Below are positions 4,980 through 10,993 of a stretch of 10,993 bases of DNA, piece by piece (the first letter of the stretch is position 1; the number at the start of each line of letters is the position of its first letter). Both the position numbers and the translations under genes were made by a program. Origin of the DNA: JAFGKK01 sp049684495. GTDB taxonomy: Bacteria > Chloroflexota > Anaerolineae > Anaerolineales > RBG-16-64-43. Under the pieces are notes generated by a model, which saw nothing but the letters and a program-made list of their open reading frames with translations, did no database searches and had not been told where the DNA came from. The DNA lies in contig JBAVFZ010000383.1 of assembly GCA_049684495.1 (NCBI GenBank), forward strand, positions 1-10,993. Reading direction: 5' to 3'.

Positions 4980-7187
4980 ATGCGCGCTTTCAGCCGCCGG
5001 ATCGCCCCCCGCTTGCTGCCCGCTTTATGTTTTGGGGCGGCGATCCTCGCCTGGCTCTGGCTTTACTCCCGTTTCCTCCGCAATTTTTATTACGTCCCCA
5101 ATCCGTTCCTGGTGCCGCTTTCGCTTCTGCAGTGGTTGACCAGTTTCACCGCCGCGATCCTGGCGTTGGCCCGGGTCCGGGAGGAAGCGGGTCCGGTCCG
5201 GCGCGCGTGGTTCTTCCTCGCCCTCGCGCTGACGCTCTGGCCGCTGGCCGACGGGCTGGAGCAGTTCATCCCCTCGGATTGGCAGTTGTTCCAGAATATC
5301 TTCCCGCGCCCGGTGCATATCCTGGCGTACGGTTTCGCGCTGATCTCGATTTTCTTTTTCGCGCCGAGCCCCAGAGCGCGCTTCGGCCGGCTGCGCTTCC
5401 TGGTGGATATGATCATCCACGCCGCCTCGTGGGGGGTGATCCTGTGGTTCCTGCTGGTGGAACCGGTCCTGCAGCCTTTGCATGCCAATCTGGAATTGCG
5501 GTTTTGGATCGCCCTGTATTCGATCCTCGACCTGATCGTGTTGATGCTCATCGTCTGGCTGCAGGGGCAATCGGCCCGGATGTCGCGGACGTTGTGGATG
5601 CTGGCCGGCGGTTTCTTCCTGCTTTCGATCCACGATCTGGTAACCGGGTGGATCGTCCTGCAGGGCGGGGCCCAGGCGTACGTCTACACCGGGTTCCTGA
5701 TGATCGGCGGATACGCGCTGATCGGCACCGCCGCCGCCGTGAACTGGAAAGCGGAATCCGGGGCGGGCGAAGCCTCCGTTACGGCGTTTCCCGATCGCGG
5801 CGGATTCCGGTGGCGATGGCGGCGGATCGAAGCGCGCTGGCTGCCGCTGGTTTCCACCACCGGGCTGGCGGTGTTCCTCGCCGCGGAGTGGCGGCGCACC
5901 GGCGGGGTCGATTCGCTTCTGCTATTGGCCACGCTCGCCCTGAGCCTGTTGTTATTTCTGCGCGAAGGGATCATCGCCGGCCAGGCGGAAGTGGCGGGTT
6001 ACGCCGTGCTGCTGGAGAACCTCGAGGATCCGGCATTCATCTGCGACGACCGCGGGCGGGTGATCTTGGATAATCCCTCCCTGCAGAAGCTGCAGGTACC
6101 CGCCCGGAAAGGCGGCGGGCTGGCGCAACTGCTGCCGTTGAGCCCGGAGTGGGATTTCCTGCTGCGCGAAGCGCACGCCCGCGGCTGGAGCGGCGAGGTC
6201 TGGGTGACCGCCTCGCAGCGCGGAGCCTTTCCGGCCTGGCTGGTCGTCCAGCGGCTGCCCGCGGAAGAGGGCCGGGGCGAGCGGTACGCCGCCCTGCTGC
6301 ACGACCTTTCCCCTCAGCGGCGGCAGGAGGAATCCCTGCGCGAGGCCTACCAGCAGACGGAGGAAAGCCGCAAGGCGCTCGAGCAGTTGAGCGGCCGGCT
6401 CGAGGAGGCGGTGGTCGAAAAGACCGCCGACCTCTCGCGTGCGCTCGAGCAGCTGGAGGAGCAGAATCGCCAGCTGCGTTCGCTCGACCGGTTGAAATCC
6501 GAATTTGTCGCGCTGACCTCGCACGAACTGCGCACGCCGCTGATGGCCATCCGCGGCGGGTTGGAATTGATCGCCGCCCAAAAGAAGCCGCTGCCGGAGC
6601 CGATGCGCTCGAACCTCGAACTGGTGCGCAAAGAATCCGAACGCCTGAGCCGGTTCGTGGAAAACATCCTGGACCTTTCCGCGCTCGAAGCGGGGCGGAT
6701 GCCGCTGCAGATCGGCCCGCTGCGGCTCTCGGAACCGCTCGAGAGCGCGCGTACCGCGCTGGCCGCGGTGCACGGCGGAATGGAGAGCCGCAACCTGCGG
6801 CGGCTGAAAATCCATCTGCCGGAGGGACTGCCGGACGTCGCCGCGGACGAGCATATCCTGGGAAGCATCTTATTTCAACTGGTGGATAACGCCTTCAAGT
6901 ACGCGCCCGACGGCCCGGTGCGGGTGGATGCGGAGGCGGAGGAAGACGGCGTGGCGGTGACCATCGCCGATTGCGGCCCCGGGATTCCCGCCGAAAAACG
7001 CAGCCAGCTCTTTCAAATGTTCTCCCGGCTCGAGGACCCGGATTCGCCGCGCGTGCGCGGGGTGGGACTCGGGCTCTACATATCGCGTAAAATGGTGGAG
7101 GCGATGGGCGGGGAACTCGGCCTGGCGCCGTCGGAGCGCGGGCTCGCCCTGCGCATCCGGTTGAAAAAATTCTGCGAGGGATCATGA
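4980..7187 (+). CDS. Membrane sensor histidine kinase with PAS-like domain
   Basis: 735 aa. Residues ~10-335 contain about ten hydrophobic segments with short loops, a multi-helix membrane sensor region I cannot assign to a named family. A PAS-like segment follows (~338-445: AVLLENLEDPAFICDDRGRVILDNPSLQKL), then a charged coiled coil (~445-505). The HisKA motif is SH515ELRTPL, with H515 the likely phosphorylation site. The ATPase domain has the N-box QLVDNAFKYAP (N637), D664CGPGIP, LFQMFSRLED and GVGLGLYIS (~694), so all boxes are present and the kinase should be active. Its TGA overlaps the ATG of the regulator (ATGA, 7184-7187), which indicates translational coupling and a cognate pair. The signal sensed is unknown; with little extracytoplasmic sequence, it is probably detected in or near the membrane or by the PAS domain. 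No Shine-Dalgarno site precedes the ATG. Confidence 0.9.
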   Translation: MRAFSRRIAPRLLPALCFGAAILAWLWLYSRFLRNFYYVPNPFLVPLSLLQWLTSFTAAILALARVREEAGPVRRAWFFLALALTLWPLADGLEQFIPSDWQLFQNIFPRPVHILAYGFALISIFFFAPSPRARFGRLRFLVDMIIHAASWGVILWFLLVEPVLQPLHANLELRFWIALYSILDLIVLMLIVWLQGQSARMSRTLWMLAGGFFLLSIHDLVTGWIVLQGGAQAYVYTGFLMIGGYALIGTAAAVNWKAESGAGEASVTAFPDRGGFRWRWRRIEARWLPLVSTTGLAVFLAAEWRRTGGVDSLLLLATLALSLLLFLREGIIAGQAEVAGYAVLLENLEDPAFICDDRGRVILDNPSLQKLQVPARKGGGLAQLLPLSPEWDFLLREAHARGWSGEVWVTASQRGAFPAWLVVQRLPAEEGRGERYAALLHDLSPQRRQEESLREAYQQTEESRKALEQLSGRLEEAVVEKTADLSRALEQLEEQNRQLRSLDRLKSEFVALTSHELRTPLMAIRGGLELIAAQKKPLPEPMRSNLELVRKESERLSRFVENILDLSALEAGRMPLQIGPLRLSEPLESARTALAAVHGGMESRNLRRLKIHLPEGLPDVAADEHILGSILFQLVDNAFKYAPDGPVRVDAEAEEDGVAVTIADCGPGIPAEKRSQLFQMFSRLEDPDSPRVRGVGLGLYISRKMVEAMGGELGLAPSERGLALRIRLKKFCEGS

Positions 7188-7873
7188 GCCAGACGATACT
7201 CCTGGTCGACGACGACGAATCCCTGCGCCAGGTGATTTCCCAGTACCTGACGCAGGAGGGATATCGCGTGATTGCCGCCGGGTCCGGCGCGGAAGCCTTG
7301 AAGCTATTTTATGCCGAGCGCCCCGGCGCCGTCCTGCTGGACCTGATGATGCCGGGCATGGACGGGTGGGAAGTGTGCGCCCGGCTGCGCGAACTTTCCG
7401 ATGCGCCGATCCTGCTGGTGACGGCGCGCACGTCGCAGGAGGATAAATTGCGCGGGTTCCGGCTCGGGATCGATGATTACCTTTCCAAGCCGTTCAACCT
7501 GGCCGAACTGGCGGCCCGGCTGCAGGCGGTGCTTTCGCGCAGCCGGAAAACCGGCACCGGCACCGACACCGATAAGAATCTGGCCTGGAACGAATTGCGC
7601 ATGGACCTCGGCAAGCGCCAGGTGTGGTGCGGCGGGAAACCGGTCCTGCTCACCCCGACCGAGTTCCGGATGCTCGAGATACTCATCCGCAAGCAGGGCA
7701 GCGTGGTGACGGAGGAGGAGCTAAGGCAGGAAATCTGGGGCAGCGAGCGCCCGGTGGATTCCTCGGCCGTGCGGCGCTACGTCTGGCTGCTGCGGCAAAA
7801 GATCGAGGCCGACCCCACCAGGCCCGCCCGCGTGCTGGCCGTGCGCGGCGCGGGGTACCGGCTGGGGCCGTAG
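7184..7873 (+). CDS. OmpR/PhoB-family response regulator
   Basis: 229 aa, the normal length for the family. The receiver domain (1-~120) has the acidic pocket in VDDDES (D9-D11), the phospho-acceptor D53 in LLDLMMPGMDGWE, T80 in LLVTART and K102 in YLSKPF. The C-terminal winged-helix DNA-binding domain (~130-229) shows LTPTEFRMLEILIRKQGSVVTEEELRQEIWG, then SSAVRRYVWLLRQKIEADP and a closing VRGAGYRLGP. All key residues are present. The gene overlaps the kinase by 4 nt; GAGGG (7176-7180) is a close ribosome-binding site. It should accept phosphate from the upstream kinase and act as a transcription factor. Targets cannot be read from the sequence; the pseudopilin operon and the SLH gene are neighbours only. 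It ends at TAG 7871-7873, convergent with the - strand SLH gene. Confidence 0.94.
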   Translation: MSQTILLVDDDESLRQVISQYLTQEGYRVIAAGSGAEALKLFYAERPGAVLLDLMMPGMDGWEVCARLRELSDAPILLVTARTSQEDKLRGFRLGIDDYLSKPFNLAELAARLQAVLSRSRKTGTGTDTDKNLAWNELRMDLGKRQVWCGGKPVLLTPTEFRMLEILIRKQGSVVTEEELRQEIWGSERPVDSSAVRRYVWLLRQKIEADPTRPARVLAVRGAGYRLGP

Positions 7874-7907
7874 GAAAATCGCTCAAAAATTGCGAAGAAG
7901 CGACTAA

Positions 7908-7950
7908 TAAAAACGGGGCGCTGTATTACGGCGTTTCCGTTTTTATTTTT
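7908..7950. terminator. Bidirectional terminator between convergent operons
   Basis: TAAAAACGG (7908-7916) and CCGTTTTTA (7937-7945) are perfect inverted repeats. An inner CGC/GCG pair (7919-7921/7931-7933) and G:U pairs extend the stem with one bulge. On the + strand the right arm runs into TTTTTATTTTTAT. On the - strand the complement of the left arm gives CCGTTTTTATTAG. It lies 34 nt after the regulator stop and ~60 nt past the - strand SLH gene stop, so it can serve both. The A/T-rich outer stem makes it weaker than the 4925-4963 terminator. Confidence 0.7.
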
Positions 7951-8010
7951 ATCGAGTGCGAATATTCTCCCCAAAAAAATCAATTCGAAGGAATTGAGAG
8001 CCACAGAAAA

Positions 8011-10803
8011 TCAGGGCATCGGCAGACTGAAGGCTCGGGTGATAAGCGCCGCCATCTCGGCCAGGGTTACCACTTTTTTCGGACAGTAGATCAGCGGTTC
8101 GATGCCGCAGCCGGTAGCGACCCCTTCCCGGTAAAGCTGGTCGATCCAAGGCTCCGCCCATTCCATGCCCGTTTCGGGGACGTCGCTGAAAAAATGATCC
8201 GGTGCAGGCGGCCAATATCCGGGCCCGTGAATCGCCCGAAGGAAGAAGAAGGCTACTTCGGCGTGGGTTACCGGGCGCTCAGGACAGAAGACCAGCGGAT
8301 CACGGCCGCAGCCGGCGGTCAGGCCGTCGCGATAAAATTCGTCGACCCAATCCTGCATCCATTCCTCGCCGGAAACGGGCATGTCGAAGAAGAAATGGTT
8401 TCGCGAGGGCGGAGTATGGGGAAGATTGGGATAATGCATCGCGCGCTCGAGGAAAACGGCCATTTCGGCGCGGGTGAGATGCCGTTCGGGGCAGTAGATC
8501 AACGGATCGAAACCGCAGCCGGTGATGATCCCGGCGTTGTTGACGGCTTCAATAAACGACCAGAGAGGGTGGTCGATCGGTATATCGGAGAAGGTCCGAT
8601 TTCGGGCCGTAAAAGACCACCAGACACCGCCATCGGCTTCAGTGGTTCCTATGGTGTTGGTCGCGCGTACCTGCCAATAGTAGGTAAGGTTGTTGCCCAA
8701 ACCGGTCAGGGGGGTGCTGGTCGCCAGGCCCGTTGATATCCAGGAGGAATCGCAGGCATTGTTATGGATTGTATCGAAGCAGTATTCATATTCGTCCACA
8801 TCGCCACTCTCGTTCCAGGTAAGTGTCGGATTAAGGGTTATGTATCCCGTGTTGGTAGGCGCGGTCTTTTCAAACTCGACAGGAGGTACCGGCCGGTATT
8901 GAATACTTTGCACCCCGCCTCCCATTGTCCCGGCATACAGGGTAATCGGCGGAGTCGGATCAATGGCTATTGCATAAACGGTGTTATTGGCCATTCCATC
9001 TCCGAGCCAACTCCACTCCGCACCACCGTCTGTAAATTTATATACGCCGTTGCCAGCTCCCACATACAGGGTGGAAGAGATTCTCGGATCCAATGCCAGG
9101 GATTTGGCGGTGATACCCGTTAAGTCGGGATGGATTGGGCCCCAACTTTCGCCGCCGCTTGTGCTTTTAAAAACCCCAGTAAAGCATGTTCCTGCATAAA
9201 CAATATCAGGTGTTTCTGGATCCACCGCGAGGGAATATATAAAGAGGTCGGTTAATCCGGAATTGATCTCCTTCCAATTTTTACCGTAATCATCGCTTTT
9301 AAAAACTCCGCCGCCGTCTGTTCCCACATAGATGGTCGATGGTGTTAGTGGGTCAAAGGCCAGTGCGGAGATGACGGCGTAGATCTGAAAGGTTCCGACA
9401 CGACTCCAACTCGCGCCGCCATCCATGCTTTTATATAAGCCTTCCCAGGTTCCCGCATAGAGATTTGCCGGATTGCGGGGGGTAATCGCCAGAACGGCGA
9501 TTTGAGAATCGGGCAACCCCTTGTTGATCGCACTCCAATTTCCGCCGCCGTTGGTGGTTTTAAAAACGCCGCCGGATTCAGTCCCGGCGTAAAGGGTGGC
9601 CGGTGCCTCCGGGTCGATGGCCAGGGCGATAACAGCGGGATCGGTCAGGCCATCATTGACGGTGCTCCAACCTTTGCCGGCGTTCGTGCTCTTAAAAACA
9701 CCATTGTGGCGCGTCCCCGCGTAGAGTGTGGTCGGCGCCGAAGGGTCGATCACCAAGGAATTGATGTAGGAGTTGATCAAACCGGAGTTGTGCGCGTCCC
9801 ATTTCCCGCCGCCGTTCACGCTTTTTAAAACGCCGCCGCCGGAGGTCCCGGCATAGAGGGTGGATGGAGTATGCGGATTGATCGCCAATGCCTCGATCTC
9901 GGGATTAATCAATCCGTTGTTCACCGCATCCCATTTTCCGCCGCCGTCGGTGCTCTTAAAAATGCCGTTATTGGTTCCCGCATAAACCGTGGAAGGTGTC
10001 AGCGGATCGATTGAAATGGAAATCACACCGCCAAGAGGACCCACAAGGACCGAATACCAATCGGCGCCGCCGCTGTAAGTTTTTAGGAGACCGCGGTTTG
10101 TACCAATATAAACCGTGGCCGGCGATGACGGGTCGACGGCCATCGCTTGACCGTCCGTATAGGTTTCTTCGGGACGGATCAGCCTCCAATTGCCGCCGCC
10201 GTCAGTGCTTTTAAACACATTGCTGTCGAACATTAATGCATAAATTGTTTCCGGCATCGCCGGGTCGATAGCCAGGACCTGCACCCGAAGCTCGGTCAAC
10301 CCGTTATTGACTGCGATCCAATTTTTCCCCCCATCCGTGCTTTTAAAAACACCGGCTCCGGTTCCTGCATAAAGGGTGGCGGGCGTCAGCGGATGGATTG
10401 CCAGGGCGTATATGTTGTCACGGGTTAATCCGTTATCGGCCGCGCTCCAACTTCCCCCGCCATCCACGCTCTTGTTCATGCCGCTTGCCGTGCCTGCATA
10501 AAGCGTGGACGTCGTAACCGGGTCAATCACAAAAGCGTTGACGTAGGAATCGGACAGCCCGTTATTAACCGAATCCCAATTCGCTCCTCCGTTGGTGCTT
10601 TTAAAGACGCCGCCACCCGCCGTGCCCGCATAAAGGGTGCTCGGCGCCGCCGGATCGATAGCCAGAGTCCGGATGAATCCGCCTTCCGGTCCGCCGCTTG
10701 TCCAGACATTGATGCCGGCGGAAACCTTTTTTCCGCCGCTGAAGATCGATAAAAGTATTACAATCAAGAAGCCATATCGTATTCGGAAAGTATTTAGAGG
10801 CAT
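8011..10803 (-). CDS. Exported Asp-box beta-propeller protein with Fn3-like and three SLH domains
   Basis: 930 aa on the - strand. Residues 1-29 are a signal peptide (RIRYGFLIVILLSIFSGG, cleavage likely after VSA29). Residues ~33-638 are about 14 repeats of ~44 aa of the form LAIDPxTPSTLYAGTxGGGVFKSTDGGxNWxxVNNGL, with SxDxGxxW Asp-boxes as in BNR/sortilin/photosystem-stability-factor-like propellers; 14 blades fit two seven-bladed propellers. A fibronectin-III-like domain follows (~640-735, TLTWNES...YYWQVRATN). Then come three SLH domains (737-930), each with Cys-Gly-x-x-x-Pro-Leu and a second Cys (GCGFDPLIYC, GCGRDPLVFC, GCGIEPLIYC). SLH domains bind secondary cell-wall polymer, so the propellers should be displayed on the surface. 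Sialidase activity is not supported: no catalytic motif was seen, and Asp-boxes are structural. Shine-Dalgarno AGGGG (10814-10810) is 6 nt before the ATG. Base composition looks less GC-rich than the kinase operon. Confidence 0.9.
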   Translation of the reverse strand: MPLNTFRIRYGFLIVILLSIFSGGKKVSAGINVWTSGGPEGGFIRTLAIDPAAPSTLYAGTAGGGVFKSTNGGANWDSVNNGLSDSYVNAFVIDPVTTSTLYAGTASGMNKSVDGGGSWSAADNGLTRDNIYALAIHPLTPATLYAGTGAGVFKSTDGGKNWIAVNNGLTELRVQVLAIDPAMPETIYALMFDSNVFKSTDGGGNWRLIRPEETYTDGQAMAVDPSSPATVYIGTNRGLLKTYSGGADWYSVLVGPLGGVISISIDPLTPSTVYAGTNNGIFKSTDGGGKWDAVNNGLINPEIEALAINPHTPSTLYAGTSGGGVLKSVNGGGKWDAHNSGLINSYINSLVIDPSAPTTLYAGTRHNGVFKSTNAGKGWSTVNDGLTDPAVIALAIDPEAPATLYAGTESGGVFKTTNGGGNWSAINKGLPDSQIAVLAITPRNPANLYAGTWEGLYKSMDGGASWSRVGTFQIYAVISALAFDPLTPSTIYVGTDGGGVFKSDDYGKNWKEINSGLTDLFIYSLAVDPETPDIVYAGTCFTGVFKSTSGGESWGPIHPDLTGITAKSLALDPRISSTLYVGAGNGVYKFTDGGAEWSWLGDGMANNTVYAIAIDPTPPITLYAGTMGGGVQSIQYRPVPPVEFEKTAPTNTGYITLNPTLTWNESGDVDEYEYCFDTIHNNACDSSWISTGLATSTPLTGLGNNLTYYWQVRATNTIGTTEADGGVWWSFTARNRTFSDIPIDHPLWSFIEAVNNAGIITGCGFDPLIYCPERHLTRAEMAVFLERAMHYPNLPHTPPSRNHFFFDMPVSGEEWMQDWVDEFYRDGLTAGCGRDPLVFCPERPVTHAEVAFFFLRAIHGPGYWPPAPDHFFSDVPETGMEWAEPWIDQLYREGVATGCGIEPLIYCPKKVVTLAEMAALITRAFSLPMP
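8900..10710 (-). repeat. About 14 tandem ~132-bp units encoding Asp-box propeller blades
   Basis: A recurring TTTTAAAAAC-like word, the complement of codons for VFKS, returns about every 132 bp on the + strand (near 9164, 9296, 9558, 9690, 9820, 9952 and 10340). This equals a 44-residue blade. Units have diverged at the DNA level but are clearly homologous in protein. Blade 4 (TIYALMFDSNVF) and blade 5 (LLKTYSGGADW) are the most divergent. Blade 10 is shortened, and blade 14 is a half unit lacking its Asp-box, as expected where a propeller closes with strands from elsewhere. Confidence 0.85.
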
Positions 10804-10826
10804 GATAATCCCCTGTCACTAAAGAG

Positions 10827-10832
10827 ATTATA
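10827..10832 (-). promoter_or_regulatory. -10 box for the SLH propeller gene
   Basis: On the - strand the bases read TATAAT, a perfect -10 consensus, 23 nt upstream of the ATG. Transcription from ~10820 would give a leader of about 17 nt that still includes the AGGGG ribosome-binding site at 10814-10810. A convincing -35 box at 16-18 bp is not seen. Confidence 0.6.
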
Positions 10833-10993
10833 CAATATGGAATCGCATGCAGATTTTCCTTCTTTTAACAGGTTGGCGGTTTGAGATTTGACCGATTGTC
10901 TTTTTTAAAAATCACTCGTCGGGGTTTTCGGGTTAAAAGGGGATTTCGACGGTCATCCACTCCTTTTTCCTCCCCGATTTTCCTCCTCAATTG
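10833..10993. other. Upstream intergenic region, no supported gene
   Basis: No convincing coding region was found. On the - strand a ribosome-binding-like AAAGGAG precedes an ATG (complement of 10954-10956) that opens only a 7-codon frame (MTVEIPF). One - strand frame stays open from the window edge for ~40 residues, but its composition is not persuasive. CGTCG/CGACG (10917-10921/10947-10951) could be the base of a weak hairpin ahead of an A/T-rich stretch, perhaps the terminator of a gene beyond the window. Confidence 0.4.

Noticed and set aside
7624..8736. + strand open frame of 370 aa crossing the regulator end and the terminator
   Set aside because: It runs out of frame through the response regulator, across a terminator hairpin and antisense to well-defined SLH domains, and shows no recognisable protein features.
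8011..10803. Sialidase annotation suggested by Asp-box repeats
   Set aside because: Asp-boxes are structural and occur in many non-enzymatic propellers. No FRIP motif or arginine triad arrangement could be recognised.
10936..10956. Seven-codon - strand frame with a good ribosome-binding-like site
   Set aside because: Too short to support as a gene; the AAAGGAG may belong to the 3' end of an unseen upstream gene or be chance.

Overview
The window reads as GC-rich bacterial chromosome, most likely a Chloroflexota (Anaerolineae-type) genome. The reasons are the pairing of TadE/TadG-like pseudopilins with a very long Thr/Pro 'TPT' tail, and a large exported beta-propeller protein that ends in three SLH domains of the Cys-containing 'GCGxxPLxYCP' type. 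The taxon is inferred from protein style alone; there is no rRNA or other marker gene here.

Layout, left to right. (1) Positions 1-413 hold the 3' end of a + strand gene, probably a six-hairpin glycosidase. (2) Positions 414-795 are non-coding and contain a ~213-bp palindromic, MITE-like element with near-perfect terminal inverted repeats and several internal hairpins, followed by a likely promoter and leader. (3) Positions 796-4900 form a three-gene + strand operon: a TadE-like pseudopilin, a TadG-like protein with a von Willebrand A (vWA) domain, and a second TadE-like protein carrying a ~270-residue Thr/Pro-rich tail. It closes with a strong intrinsic terminator (4925-4963). (4) Positions 4980-7873 are a two-component operon: a sensor histidine kinase with about ten membrane segments and a PAS-like domain, overlapping by 4 nt an OmpR-type response regulator. 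The kinase has a -10 box so close to its start codon that its mRNA may be leaderless. (5) Positions 7908-7950 hold a hairpin that can terminate both converging operons. (6) Positions 8011-10803 on the - strand encode a secreted protein with about 14 Asp-box (BNR-like) repeats, a fibronectin-III-like domain and three SLH domains. It has its own promoter and Shine-Dalgarno site. (7) Positions 10833-10993 are non-coding as far as can be seen.

The common theme is the cell surface. The three Tad-like proteins look like minor pseudopilins or surface adhesin components that would need a Tad secretion machine (TadA/B/C, TadV, CpaB/RcpC) encoded elsewhere. The SLH propeller protein should be anchored to the cell-wall polymer. 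The kinase/regulator pair lies between these two units and may or may not control them. No phage, IS transposase, CRISPR array, tRNA or rRNA was seen. The least ordinary items are the palindromic element, the TadE fusion to a Thr/Pro stalk, and the long insertion inside the TadG vWA domain.
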